DNA from: Extibacter muris
Lineage (GTDB): Bacteria; Bacillota; Clostridia; Lachnospirales; Lachnospiraceae
DNA: 64,000 bases
Direction of reading: 5' to 3'
Assembly: GCF_004345005.1 (NCBI RefSeq)
Contig: NZ_SMMX01000002.1
Coordinates: 1-64,000 of the forward strand
The notes under the pieces are model-generated. The model saw nothing but the letters and a program-made list of their open reading frames with translations, searched no databases and had not been told where the DNA came from. This document shows positions 8,205 to 17,176 of this stretch, one piece after another. The stretch's first letter is position 1, and each line of letters opens with the position of its first letter. The position numbers and the translations under genes are program-made.

Positions 8205-8269
8205 CTAGTTCGTTTTCAAAACTTCCTTGTCGGTATTCATCTAAAATGGCTTCCCGCCCATATCCATTA

Positions 8270-8640
8270 TGAGAGAGGAAACACCCTCTAAAATCAAACG
8301 GACAGCGGCTAAGCACGCAAATTTGAAGTATAAATTTGGGAACAGGCATTTCTGGGCAGAGGGATATTATGTAAGTACAGTAGGGCTCAATGAGGCAACG
8401 ATAAGGAAATATATCCAAGAGCAAGAAAATCACGATATTGCAATGGATAAATTAAGTGTAAAAGAGTACGAGGACTCTTTTAAGGGTAGCCGGTAGTACG
8501 AATGCCCTTTCAAGGGCAGCCACGAGTCAAAGGCGTTAGGGCTTGAACAAAGTGAAAGCCAGCATCTTTAGGCGCTGGCCGGTAACAGAGGCTTATAGCC
8601 TCAGAGCAAACCACCCGTTTGACGGGTGGTTATGATTTTT
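8270..8640 (+). mobile_element. IS200/IS605-type right-end scar with tnpA remnant
   Basis: A frame ending at 8496 encodes HANLKYKFGNRHFWAEGYYV followed by STVGLNEATIRKYIQEQE and KLSVKEYED. This is the C-terminal third of a Y1 (HUH) IS200 transposase. The N-terminal part with the HUH motif is absent. Downstream to 8640 come several small hairpins, the strongest being CCACCCG/CGGGTGG with a TTTGA loop at 8609-8631. This is typical of an IS200/IS605 right end. The element cannot move by itself. Confidence 0.75.
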
Positions 8641-8823
8641 CCTGTGTACCACAATCAATGCATTCTCTACCGCACGGACAGAATCGATAGAGTTCTGCCA
8701 GGAAATCTGTCCGGGCACGGTTTCATCCATCGTTTTTAGAATGTGATAGCTATATAAGTGGCCATATGATATAATATTGTCAAAAATCGTAACATAAGAG
8801 TAGAGTGTTGAAAGAGTAAGGAT
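8641..8823. other. Non-coding stretch before the response regulator
   Basis: The reverse strand at about 8645-8735 reads a short start-like frame MDETVPGQISWQNSIDSVRA, which runs into the IS200 scar and is not recognised. Near 8768-8778 a TATAAT-like hexamer lies upstream of the response regulator and may be its promoter. Confidence 0.3.
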
Positions 8824-9498
8824 ATGAGAATGACGATAGGAATCATAGAAGATGACAGGCTGCTGAACAAGGCGCTGGATATTGCCCTGAGAAAAGAAGG
8901 ATATGAGACGCTGCAGGCCTATACCTGTAAGGAGGCAAGAGCGCTTGCCGCGGACGAAAGGACAGGGCTGCTCATACTGGATATCGGCCTGCCGGACGGC
9001 AGCGGGATAGGTCTTTTTAAAGACATCTCAAAGGGAAGGAAAGTACCGGCCATCTTCCTGACGGCAAGGGATGAAGAGGAAGATATGCTGGCGGCCTTTG
9101 ACGCAGGGGCGGATGATTATGTGGTAAAGCCGTTTCCGATGAAAGTGCTCATCAGACGGATTGAGGCGGTGACGCGGCGGTCCGGCGGACGGGAGAGAGT
9201 GCTTTCCTGCCGCGGATTAAGGCTGCATCCGGGAAAGAAGAAGGTCTGGGTTGGAGAGGAGGAAGTCCATCTCACGCCAAAGGAGTACCGCCTTCTGGAA
9301 TTTATGATGGACAATGAGGGACAGGTCCTGACGAAGGACAGTGTGCTGGAGCATGTCTGGGACATCGACGGACAGTTTGTCGGAGAGAATACGGTCAGCG
9401 TCACGGTGAACCGGCTGAGAAAGAAGATCGAACCAAAAGAACGACAAGAGAAGTACATAGAGAATGTATTCGGCATGGGGTACAGGTTTGGCGAATGA
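8824..9498 (+). CDS. OmpR/PhoB-family response regulator
   Basis: The 224-residue protein has a receiver domain (acidic IIEDD near residue 8, phospho-acceptor Asp53 in LLILDIGLPDG, Lys in DYVVKPF near 103). A winged-helix output domain follows, with LTPKEYRLLEFMMDNEGQVL and TVSVTVNRLRKKIE. It is followed after 39 bases by a histidine kinase and then an ABC exporter. The set is organised like peptide-sensing or lipid-stress modules. It is the first clearly GC-rich gene after the AT-rich accessory stretch. Confidence 0.9.
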   Translation: MRMTIGIIEDDRLLNKALDIALRKEGYETLQAYTCKEARALAADERTGLLILDIGLPDGSGIGLFKDISKGRKVPAIFLTARDEEEDMLAAFDAGADDYVVKPFPMKVLIRRIEAVTRRSGGRERVLSCRGLRLHPGKKKVWVGEEEVHLTPKEYRLLEFMMDNEGQVLTKDSVLEHVWDIDGQFVGENTVSVTVNRLRKKIEPKERQEKYIENVFGMGYRFGE

Positions 9499-9537
9499 CA
9501 GAGCAAGGTACAATGGGAAGGGACAGACGTAAAGCAC

Positions 9538-10458
9538 ATGTGGATGGGACTGATGGGAGCCGGTCTTGCCGGGCTGTGCGCCGGATTTGGCGCTGCGTAC
9601 TACAGGCAGAGGAGACAGCGGGAGAAGGAGCTCAAAGAGATAGCACAGCTGGCTTCTGACATATTGAATGGAACGGAGGTTACAGGAGTGTCCGCCTGTG
9701 AGGAGACGCTCTATGCCCATATCGAGCATATGCTGTCCAGAATCCAGAGGATGGCGATGGGCAGGCAGGAAGAGGTGGAGAGAAGCCGCGCGCAGATACA
9801 GCAGCTGATTACGGAGATTGCCCATCAGATGCGTACGCCTCTTACGAATATGGAAACCTATCTGGAATTTCTGCTGGAAGAAGGGTTAGAAGATGAAGAT
9901 GCAAAGGAGTATCTGGAGGCAGTAAGATGTGCGGAACAGAAACTGCATTTTCTCGTGGAGAGCTTTATCAAGATGTCCCGCCTGGAGCACCACATCATAC
10001 TGGTCAGGAAGGAGGAGACGGATTTGTCCGCCACGATATCCGGGGCTCTGGGACAGATTGGACGGAAGGCGCAGGAAAGAGGACTCACTGTCGAGGCGGC
10101 AGTCCCGGAGAAGATACAATGCCCCCATGATGCCGGCTGGCTCGGCGAAGCCTTGCTCAATGTACTGGACAATGCTGTAAAGTACAGCAGGGCCAAAGGA
10201 GTGGTGAAAGTCTCGGCGGTAAAGAATGAGATGTTCTGCAGCATCCAAGTCCGGGACTACGGAATCGGCATAGCGGAAGGCGAAGAAAACAAGGTGTTCC
10301 AGCGTTTCTACCGGGGCAGCCGGGTCACGTCCGAGGAGGGCTTTGGTATCGGCCTGTACCTCGCAAAAGAGATTGTAACCCGCCATGGAGGGTTCATGAG
10401 GATAGTCAGGATGGATCCGGGGGTAAAAGTAGAGATTCAGTTGTTAGAACTTTGTTAG
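9538..10458 (+). CDS. Sensor histidine kinase
   Basis: The 306-residue protein has one short N-terminal membrane segment (about residues 4-20), a linker and the H-box EIAHQMRTPL with His96. Its ATPase domain has NVLDNAVKYS, the G1 box VRDYGIGIAEG and the G2 box GFGIGLYLAKEI. With almost no extracellular loop it probably senses within the membrane or through its partner transporter. The start is the first ATG of the frame; the ribosome site is weak, and ATGs six and fifteen bases further in are alternatives. The kinase and the preceding regulator form one operon with the downstream ABC genes. Confidence 0.88.
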   Translation: MWMGLMGAGLAGLCAGFGAAYYRQRRQREKELKEIAQLASDILNGTEVTGVSACEETLYAHIEHMLSRIQRMAMGRQEEVERSRAQIQQLITEIAHQMRTPLTNMETYLEFLLEEGLEDEDAKEYLEAVRCAEQKLHFLVESFIKMSRLEHHIILVRKEETDLSATISGALGQIGRKAQERGLTVEAAVPEKIQCPHDAGWLGEALLNVLDNAVKYSRAKGVVKVSAVKNEMFCSIQVRDYGIGIAEGEENKVFQRFYRGSRVTSEEGFGIGLYLAKEIVTRHGGFMRIVRMDPGVKVEIQLLELC

Positions 10459-10515
10459 ATTTATCCTCTATACTGGCACTTATATACAGCAGTATGCAAG
10501 AGGAGGAGACAGCAT

Positions 10516-11196
10516 ATGGAGATGGTGAAGGCAGCAGGCCTCAGGAAGTATTATACAAATGGGGCGAACGAGGTACGTGCGCTCGATGGAGTGAGCCTGA
10601 CTGTTGAGGAAGGGGAGTTCCTGGCTATCGTCGGCAGTTCCGGAAGCGGGAAGAGCACCCTTCTGAATATGTTGGGCGGGCTGGACGAGCCGACAGCGGG
10701 CGGGGTGTGGATCAGAGGGAACAGCCTGAGGGATATGGACAGGGAAGAACGTACCATCTTCCGCAGAAGAAATATCGGATTTGTATTCCAGCAGTACAAT
10801 CTCGTGCCGGTATTGGACGTGTACGAGAATATCGTCCTGCCGCTCAGATTGGACGGGATGCCTGTTGACGAAGCGTATATAGACCATATTGCCGAAGTGC
10901 TGAAGCTGAAGGAAAAGCTTTACGAGATGCCGGAGATGCTCTCCGGCGGTCAGCAGCAGAGGGCGGCAATCGCAAGAGCGCTGTCCGTCAAGCCTGCAAT
11001 CATCCTGGCAGATGAGCCGACCGGCAATCTGGATTCCCGGACAAGCATGAAAGTCATCGGACTCTTTCAGACATGTGCCAGGCAGTTCCACCAGACGCTC
11101 ATTATCGTCACCCATGAAGAAGAAGCGGCCCAGATGGCGGACCGGATCGTCCGTATCGAAGACGGAAAGATATGGGGACAGGAGGAACAGCTATGA
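10516..11196 (+). CDS. MacB/LolD-type ABC ATP-binding protein
   Basis: The 226-residue protein has Walker A GSSGSGKSTL near residue 41, the Q-loop in GFVFQQYNLVP, signature MLSGGQQQRAAIARAL near 141, and Walker B IILADEPTGNLDS near 158. This is the ATPase type that works with FtsX-domain permeases. AGGAGG lies upstream. Its stop overlaps the ATG of the permease gene (ATGA), so both subunits are coupled. Confidence 0.92.
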   Translation: MEMVKAAGLRKYYTNGANEVRALDGVSLTVEEGEFLAIVGSSGSGKSTLLNMLGGLDEPTAGGVWIRGNSLRDMDREERTIFRRRNIGFVFQQYNLVPVLDVYENIVLPLRLDGMPVDEAYIDHIAEVLKLKEKLYEMPEMLSGGQQQRAAIARALSVKPAIILADEPTGNLDSRTSMKVIGLFQTCARQFHQTLIIVTHEEEAAQMADRIVRIEDGKIWGQEEQL

Positions 11197-13982
11197 GACG
11201 AAGCAGCGGCCATGTTCCCAACACAAATAGCCAGGTCATACGTATGCTGTCAAGGAAGATCGGGAAGGCAGGCAGAGGCAGGAACCGGATACTATTCGGT
11301 ACGGTAGTGCTCGGCATCGTGACACTCTGTATGGTGTTCGGCGTTTCCCGCGGAAAGATCCAGGCAGAATACCTGAAGTCCGTGCGGCAGGACGGTACGG
11401 CGGCTGCCACATATCTGGAAGATCCGACGAAGGGACAGTATGAAAAGATAAAGAGCTTAAGCTACATAAAGGAAGTGGGAAGAAGCAGCACTCCTGGATA
11501 TGCATATGAAGAACCAGACAGCGCCCCCCTCTGTGAGATGACATGTCTGGACAAGACGGCGTGGGAAGTGATGGAAAGGCCTGCATATACAGGTATAAGC
11601 GGGGACTATCCGAAGGGCAGGCAAGACCTTATGCTGCCGCTCCGGGCGATGGAACATCTCGGCATCCGTAAGCCCAAGAAGGGGATGAAAGTCCGGCTTA
11701 CGGTAGAAATAGGGCTGTTTCGGACAGAAGAAGAGACATTTACCCTGTGCGGCTGGTACGAAGATTATGTGGAACCGTCCTCACATATGGCAAAGGGATA
11801 CATATCAGAAGAGAAGCTGAAGGAGTGGGGCGGCAGTATCGGAAAGCCGGATTCCCTTCTCATCCGGCAGAAAGACAGCATGGACGGGCGGAGGACGGAA
11901 GAAAGGCTCTATGAAGACATCAAAATGGACAGCACGTCTCAGAGGTTTACAGGGGGCAATACATACACCTATGCTGCTGTGAACCGGTTTATGGGAGGAT
12001 ACGGTCTTGCGTCAGCCGGAGCAGCGCTCGTGCTTGCAAGCATCTTTTTCCTCATACATAACGTCATGCACATATCCATGGCAAAGGATATCCGGCAGAT
12101 CGGCCTTCTGAATACGATCGGCACGACAGAAAAGCAGGTCCGCCGCATCTACTTCGGGCAGATATGGCGCATATTATGTATGGGGATTCCCACGGGCATA
12201 ATCTTATCCGTAGTGATTCTGTCAGCCGTGATTCCCCGGATACTCGGCAGACAGTACCTGTTCCGGTACGGAGGGGCAGCAGGGCTGAAGGTGCTTCACC
12301 CTGAGCTGGTTGCCCTTGCCGTAATCTTCACAGGCTTTATGGCTATAGGCGCTGCGGCAGAGACGATCTGCCGTGCAGTCAGCCGTTCTTGCGTAGAGGC
12401 GCTGCACTATACCGGAACAGGGCAGAAGAAGACAAGGCGGCAGCCAAAGAAAGGCACGGCTGGCAGGAGAAGGAGGTCGCCGGAACGGGAGGTGTGCCAC
12501 ATGGCGTGGCAGAATCTGTTCCGCCACCGTGGAAGATTCCTGCGTACGGTACTGTCCTTGTTCCTCGGGCTGGAGGTGGCTCTGGGAGCCGCCGTAATTG
12601 CAGCGGGGACAGATTACCGCCATGCGATAGAAAGCAGGCCGGACTTCCTCGTGTCCGGCGCATTCGGTCCATGGGGAAAGTCGCAGGGATATGGAGAGGA
12701 ATATAAAGGCAGGAATCCCCAGGAGGACCCATTGGAGACGGAAGGGGATAACTTTGCCCTTCTGACAGACAACGATTACGATACGTTCTCGCCGTTAAGC
12801 GAGGAAGTAACAGAACGGCTGCTGGCCGTGGACGGGGTGGATAAGAAGAAATCATACGCGGCTATCGGCGGATACATGTATCCGAGGTATACTAAAAAAG
12901 GCGTCCGTCCGCTGGTGAGGGACAAAGAGGCGGAGACAGATGAGAATTACGATGACAGCATCGGCACGGTCATAGACCTTATCGAAGCGGCAGGAAGCTG
13001 CACGATACAGATTCTGGACAGGAAAGAGATAGAAGAACTGAAGGAATATGCCAGGAAGAGCGGCTCGGCGGCCGATATGGAGAGTCTGGAAAATGGCACC
13101 GGCGTACTGTACCTGCACGACCATATCCTCTCACCGGCCAAGGAAAAGCAGGCCGTGGAAAGTGTCGGGGAACCTGTCGTATTTTCCAGGTTATGGTCCA
13201 AAGAAGAACGTGACAGGCGGATGGATGCCTCCGTGCAGGAGCTGGAAGAGATGGGAGAGGTAAAGACGGAAAAGTCTGAGCCGATGACGCTGTGCGGCTA
13301 TATGGACACGAAGGCGGAGGGGTTCCCGGAACTTAAGCGGACGTGGCACGGCCCCCGCATCGACTATTTTGTCATCAGCGAGGACGGGTTTGAAAAGCTC
13401 GGGATTACGAAGAAGACCTTCTTTCTGGAGCTGAGCGTGGAGAAAGACAAGGAGCGCTCCGCAGGGGAAGCGATTCAGCAGATAGCAGGCAGGGAGAACA
13501 TCAGACGGGGAGAAGAGGCAGGGCTCCTGGTCCTCAGCAAGTCCGGCCTGCTCTCGGAGGCCCAAAGATATATGCAGGGGAGCCGGCTGATACTGGGCAC
13601 GCTCAGCATGATACTAGTATTCGCCGGACTTATGAATTACCTGAATGTCATGGTGACAGGCATATGGTCGAGACAGAGGGAGCTGGCGCTATTGGAAGGC
13701 ATGGGGATGACGCACAGGCAGCTTAAACGGATGCTCATGGCAGAAGGCCTGTATTACTGCCTTCTGACGGCAGGGCTTATGCTTACGGCAGGCAGCGGCA
13801 TACTTGGTCTTGTATGCATGTATATGAAGGCCAGGCTTGCATACTTTACATTTACCTATCCGCGGGTTCTGTATGCAGTTATGATCTTCATACTTGCTTG
13901 CATCTGTGTCTCAGTGCCCACAATCGTCTATAAAAGGATAGAGAAGACAGGGCTGACGCAGCGGATGGCGCAGATGACCTGA
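11193..13982 (+). CDS. FtsX-domain ABC permease (large)
   Basis: This protein of about 929 residues starts at the ATG overlapping the ATPase stop, with GGAGG eight bases upstream. It has a membrane segment near residue 45, an outer domain, a three-span FtsX block near 270-400, a second outer domain near 470-790, and a final three-span block near 800-920. Such transporters export lipids or peptides, or act as mechanotransmitters, rather than importing. Together with the upstream two-component genes it probably responds to an envelope-active compound. The substrate is unknown. Confidence 0.85.
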   Translation: MRRSSGHVPNTNSQVIRMLSRKIGKAGRGRNRILFGTVVLGIVTLCMVFGVSRGKIQAEYLKSVRQDGTAAATYLEDPTKGQYEKIKSLSYIKEVGRSSTPGYAYEEPDSAPLCEMTCLDKTAWEVMERPAYTGISGDYPKGRQDLMLPLRAMEHLGIRKPKKGMKVRLTVEIGLFRTEEETFTLCGWYEDYVEPSSHMAKGYISEEKLKEWGGSIGKPDSLLIRQKDSMDGRRTEERLYEDIKMDSTSQRFTGGNTYTYAAVNRFMGGYGLASAGAALVLASIFFLIHNVMHISMAKDIRQIGLLNTIGTTEKQVRRIYFGQIWRILCMGIPTGIILSVVILSAVIPRILGRQYLFRYGGAAGLKVLHPELVALAVIFTGFMAIGAAAETICRAVSRSCVEALHYTGTGQKKTRRQPKKGTAGRRRRSPEREVCHMAWQNLFRHRGRFLRTVLSLFLGLEVALGAAVIAAGTDYRHAIESRPDFLVSGAFGPWGKSQGYGEEYKGRNPQEDPLETEGDNFALLTDNDYDTFSPLSEEVTERLLAVDGVDKKKSYAAIGGYMYPRYTKKGVRPLVRDKEAETDENYDDSIGTVIDLIEAAGSCTIQILDRKEIEELKEYARKSGSAADMESLENGTGVLYLHDHILSPAKEKQAVESVGEPVVFSRLWSKEERDRRMDASVQELEEMGEVKTEKSEPMTLCGYMDTKAEGFPELKRTWHGPRIDYFVISEDGFEKLGITKKTFFLELSVEKDKERSAGEAIQQIAGRENIRRGEEAGLLVLSKSGLLSEAQRYMQGSRLILGTLSMILVFAGLMNYLNVMVTGIWSRQRELALLEGMGMTHRQLKRMLMAEGLYYCLLTAGLMLTAGSGILGLVCMYMKARLAYFTFTYPRVLYAVMIFILACICVSVPTIVYKRIEKTGLTQRMAQMT

Positions 13983-14050
13983 TTGACAACATAAAGACAA
14001 TTATGTGAAATATAAATCAATTGAGCAAAATGTTAATAAAAAAACAATTA

Positions 14051-14079
14051 TTGACAGATAATTCAAAGCCCGTTATAAT
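14051..14079 (+). promoter_or_regulatory. Consensus promoter of the glycine operon
   Basis: TTGACA at 14051-14056 and TATAAT at 14074-14079 are separated by 17 bases. Both hexamers match the sigma-70 consensus exactly. Transcription would begin near 14086, just ahead of the glycine aptamer. Confidence 0.85.
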
Positions 14080-14099
14080 CAAAGTAGTTTTATATATCG

Positions 14100-14203
14100 G
14101 GTGATGGATTTAAGAGAGTCTATCTGTGTGATAGCGCCGAAGGGGAAAGGGATGACCGAAACTCTCAGGCAAAGGAATTAAGTTCGGACGATACTCTGGA
14201 TGA
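14100..14203 (+). promoter_or_regulatory. Glycine riboswitch (single visible aptamer)
   Basis: The stretch contains the glycine aptamer signatures in order: AAGAGAGTC, then AGCGCCGAAGGGGAAA, then GACCGAAACTCTCAGGCAAA and GGACGATACTCTGGA. GAGAG pairs with CTCTC. Only one full aptamer is visible; the downstream ACTCTGGA part may act as the partner 'ghost' element of singleton types. It lies between the promoter and a strong terminator ahead of gcvT, so glycine binding is expected to allow read-through (established for this class). Confidence 0.92.
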
Positions 14204-14204
14204 C

Positions 14205-14251
14205 AGGGGCGAGTATGGATATCAGCGTGATATTTATATTTGCCCCTTTTT
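14205..14251 (+). terminator. Riboswitch-controlled intrinsic terminator
   Basis: A 19-base stem with a five-base AGCGT loop, AGGGGC at the base pairing with GCCCCT, is followed by a run of T. All positions pair if G-T wobbles are counted. It is placed after the glycine aptamer and about 90 bases before gcvT, so it is the off state of the expression platform. Confidence 0.85.
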
Positions 14252-14338
14252 GCATCATCAAAGGAGGCAGCCGAGCGGCCCGTCGCCGGTATGAACTTGT
14301 AAAAGACAATCGATACAGACTATGAAGGAGGTAGGGAT

Positions 14339-15427
14339 ATGGAGCGAAAGACGCCGCTTTACGAAGCGCATGTGGAGGCAGGCGGGAAGATGGTCCCGTT
14401 TGCCGGATACATACTTCCCGTGCAGTATGGCACCGGGGTGATGAAAGAGCACATGGCAGTGCGGACGCAGGCAGGGCTGTTCGATGTCTCCCACATGGGA
14501 GAGATACTGTGCGAGGGCAGGGATGCACTTTCCAATCTGCAGATGCTGCTTACGAACAACTTTGAAGGGATGGCAAACGGGCAGGCGAGGTACAGTCCGA
14601 TGTGCAATGAGAATGGCGGGACGGTAGACGACCTGATCGTCTACAAAGAAGGGAAAGACCGCTACTTTATCGTAGTCAATGCCGCAAACAAAGATAAGGA
14701 TTATAAATGGATGGTGGCACACCAGTCCGGCGAGGTTTCGTTCACCGATGTCTCCGACCACTATGCGCAGCTTGCGCTCCAGGGGCCAAAGGCCATGGAT
14801 ATCCTCCGCAGGATTACGGAGGAAGCGTGTATTCCGCAGAAGTATTACCATGCGGTGTTCGAGGCGGAAGCGGGCGGGATTCCCTGCATCATATCAAGGA
14901 CGGGATATACCGGGGAAGATGGAGTGGAATTGTATCTGGACAGTGGGAAAGCAGAGCAGATGTGGAATCTTCTGCTGGAAACCGGAAAGGAAGACGGACT
15001 GATTCCTTGCGGGCTAGGGGCCAGGGACACGCTGCGCATGGAGGCAGCCATGCCGCTCTACGGACATGAGATGGACGAAGAGGTGACGCCGCTTGAGACG
15101 GGGCTTACATTCGCAGTCAAGATGGCCAAGGAAGACTTTATCGGCAAGAAAGCCATGGAGGAGCAAGGAGAGCCAAAGAGAAAGCGTGTAGGGCTTAAAG
15201 TGACCGGACGGGGAATCATCCGGGAGCACCAGGATGTATATGTGGGCGATAACGTAATCGGACATACGACGTCCGGCACGCACTGTCCATATCTTGGCTA
15301 CCCCGTGGCCATGGCGCTTGTAGAGGCAGAATATACGGAACCGGGCACAAAGGTTGCAGCAGAAGTGAGGGGCCGTATGGTGGAGGCAGAGGTTACGGCA
15401 CTTCCCTTTTATAAAAGAAGCAAGTAG
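14339..15427 (+). CDS. gcvT: Aminomethyltransferase (glycine cleavage T protein)
   Basis: This 362-residue T protein transfers the methylene group from aminomethyl-lipoyl GcvH to tetrahydrofolate, releasing ammonia. It shows the N-terminal LYEAHVEAGGKMVPFAGY, GLFDVSHMGE near 45-54, and the folate-binding region DGVELYLD near 190-200. Length is normal. GGAGG lies upstream. It is the first gene behind the glycine riboswitch and begins a ten-gene operon of glycine breakdown. Confidence 0.95.
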   Translation: MERKTPLYEAHVEAGGKMVPFAGYILPVQYGTGVMKEHMAVRTQAGLFDVSHMGEILCEGRDALSNLQMLLTNNFEGMANGQARYSPMCNENGGTVDDLIVYKEGKDRYFIVVNAANKDKDYKWMVAHQSGEVSFTDVSDHYAQLALQGPKAMDILRRITEEACIPQKYYHAVFEAEAGGIPCIISRTGYTGEDGVELYLDSGKAEQMWNLLLETGKEDGLIPCGLGARDTLRMEAAMPLYGHEMDEEVTPLETGLTFAVKMAKEDFIGKKAMEEQGEPKRKRVGLKVTGRGIIREHQDVYVGDNVIGHTTSGTHCPYLGYPVAMALVEAEYTEPGTKVAAEVRGRMVEAEVTALPFYKRSK

Positions 15428-15469
15428 AAAGATGACAGGACAAACAGAATAAGAAAGGAATGGATAGTT

Positions 15470-15850
15470 ATGAAATTAGAGCAAGGAGTATTGTATACCA
15501 AATCACATGAATGGGTAAAAGAAGAAGACGGAGCGTTCGTGATAGGCCTGACAGACTATGCACAGTCTGAGCTTGGCGACCTTGTGTTTGTCAACCTCCC
15601 GGAGGAGGGGGATGAGATAACGGTGGGAGAGCCTTTTGCAGACGTGGAATCCGTCAAGGCAGTCTCGGACGTATACGCGCCGGTATCCGGCGTTGTGAGC
15701 GAGGTCAATGAAGAGCTGCTGGACGCCCCGGAACGTATCAACGAATCACCCTACGAGGCATGGTTCGTTAAAGTGAAGGACGTGTCTGAAAAGGAAGAAT
15801 TATTATCAGCGAAAGAGTATGAAGCATTTGTCGAGAGCGAGAAAGAGTAA
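15470..15850 (+). CDS. gcvH: Glycine cleavage system H protein
   Basis: The 126-residue lipoyl carrier starts [17 protein letters not shown]. The lipoylated lysine is Lys63 in [13 protein letters not shown]. It shuttles the aminomethyl group between the P, T and L proteins in the cytoplasm. AAGGAA precedes the start. The neighbouring lplA in the same operon is the expected lipoylation enzyme. Confidence 0.96.
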   Translation: MKLEQGVLYTKSHEWVKEEDGAFVIGLTDYAQSELGDLVFVNLPEEGDEITVGEPFADVESVKAVSDVYAPVSGVVSEVNEELLDAPERINESPYEAWFVKVKDVSEKEELLSAKEYEAFVESEKE

Positions 15851-15862
15851 GGAGGTGTTCCT

Positions 15863-17176
15863 ATGGGCTCATACGTTCCAAACACCAGAGAAGAGCAGAA
15901 GGCCATGCTGGCTGAAATTGGCTTCTCTTCAATGGAGGATCTGTTCATCCACATTCCGGATGAAGTAAAAGTAAAGGGTGCTCTGGATCTGCCCGAAGGC
16001 ATGTCCGAACTGGAGGTCCGAAGGAGGATGCAGCAGATGGCTGCAAAAAACACGGTATTTCCTAGCGTTTTCAGAGGGGCCGGGGCATACCGCCATTTTA
16101 TACCGGCCATCGTGAAAAGCGTCACTTCAAAAGAGAACCTGATGACAGCCTACACACCGTACCAGGCTGAGATCAGCCAGGGGATCCTCCAGTCGATCTA
16201 CGAATATCAGACGATGATCTGTGACCTGACCGGTATGGATGCCTCCAACGCTTCTGTCTATGACGGAGCGTCAGCCGCGGCGGAAGGGGTCGCCATGTGC
16301 CGGGATAGGAAACGGAAGAGGGCCTTCATATCGGCAGCGGCGCCGCCGTATGTACTGGAGACGGTCAGGACCTATTGTTTCGGCAACGAGATGGAGCTGG
16401 AAGTGATACCGGAGGCAGGCGGCGTAACAGACCTGTCCTGGCTGGAAGAGCATGTTGACGCACAGACAGCCTGCGTCTATATCCAGCATCCGAATTATTA
16501 CGGCAATCTGGAAGATGCTGCGAAGGCCGGCGAGATTGCCCACCGCGCGGGTGCCAGATATGTCATGGGCGTGAACCCTATATCGCTAGGCGTACTGAAG
16601 ACGCCGAGGGAGTACGGTGCCGATGTGGCAGTTGGAGAAGGCCAGCCGCTCGGGCTTATGCTTGGCTTCGGCGGACCGTACCTTGGCTTTATGACCTGCG
16701 TAGAAGAGATGACAAGGAAACTCCCGGGCCGCATCGTTGGCGAGACGAAAGATTCTGACGGAAAGACAGGGTATGTGCTGACGCTCCAGGCGAGAGAGCA
16801 GCATATCCGGCGGGAGAAGGCGTCCAGCAACATCTGTTCCAATCAGGCGCTCTGTGCGCTCGGAGTGGGCGTATATCTGGCGGCGATGGGGAAGGAAGGC
16901 ATACAGAAGGCTGCGCGGCAGTGCATGTCTAAGGCGCATTATATGGCAGCAGAGCTTGACGCGATCGGCTATAAGACTCTGAACAAGGCAGAGTTCTTCC
17001 ATGAATTTGTCACGAGCTCAAACGTGCCGGTGGACAGAGTACTGGAAGCATTGGAAAAGGAAGGGATTCTTGGAGGTTATCCGCTTGCGGACGGAAAGAT
17101 ACTCTGGTGCTGTACAGAGATGAACGCAAAAGAGGAAATCGATAGGGTGGTCCGTATTCTGAAGGAGGTGCAGTAG
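15863..17176 (+). CDS. gcvPA: Glycine dehydrogenase (decarboxylating) subunit 1
   Basis: The 437-residue N-terminal half of split P protein starts MGSYVPNTREEQKAMLAEIG. It contains GAGAYRHFIPAIVKSV and TPYQAEISQGILQSIYEYQT, typical of P1. With subunit 2 it decarboxylates glycine and loads the aminomethyl group onto GcvH. A GGAGG site precedes the start. The next gene starts immediately after its stop, so the two subunits are made together. Confidence 0.95.
   Translation: MGSYVPNTREEQKAMLAEIGFSSMEDLFIHIPDEVKVKGALDLPEGMSELEVRRRMQQMAAKNTVFPSVFRGAGAYRHFIPAIVKSVTSKENLMTAYTPYQAEISQGILQSIYEYQTMICDLTGMDASNASVYDGASAAAEGVAMCRDRKRKRAFISAAAPPYVLETVRTYCFGNEMELEVIPEAGGVTDLSWLEEHVDAQTACVYIQHPNYYGNLEDAAKAGEIAHRAGARYVMGVNPISLGVLKTPREYGADVAVGEGQPLGLMLGFGGPYLGFMTCVEEMTRKLPGRIVGETKDSDGKTGYVLTLQAREQHIRREKASSNICSNQALCALGVGVYLAAMGKEGIQKAARQCMSKAHYMAAELDAIGYKTLNKAEFFHEFVTSSNVPVDRVLEALEKEGILGGYPLADGKILWCCTEMNAKEEIDRVVRILKEVQ

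Noticed and set aside
8179-8433. Open frame of 84 residues antisense to the IS200 remnant
   Set aside because: Most of it is the complement of recognisable IS200 transposase codons; only the last 25 residues could be an old gene end.
9117-13565. Several long open frames antisense to the two-component and ABC genes
   Set aside because: They are shadows of GC-rich genes in other frames, with no family motifs and no ribosome sites.
14051-14338. Second glycine aptamer
   Set aside because: Only one set of the GCCGAAGGGG and CTCTCAGGCAAA blocks exists before the terminator.
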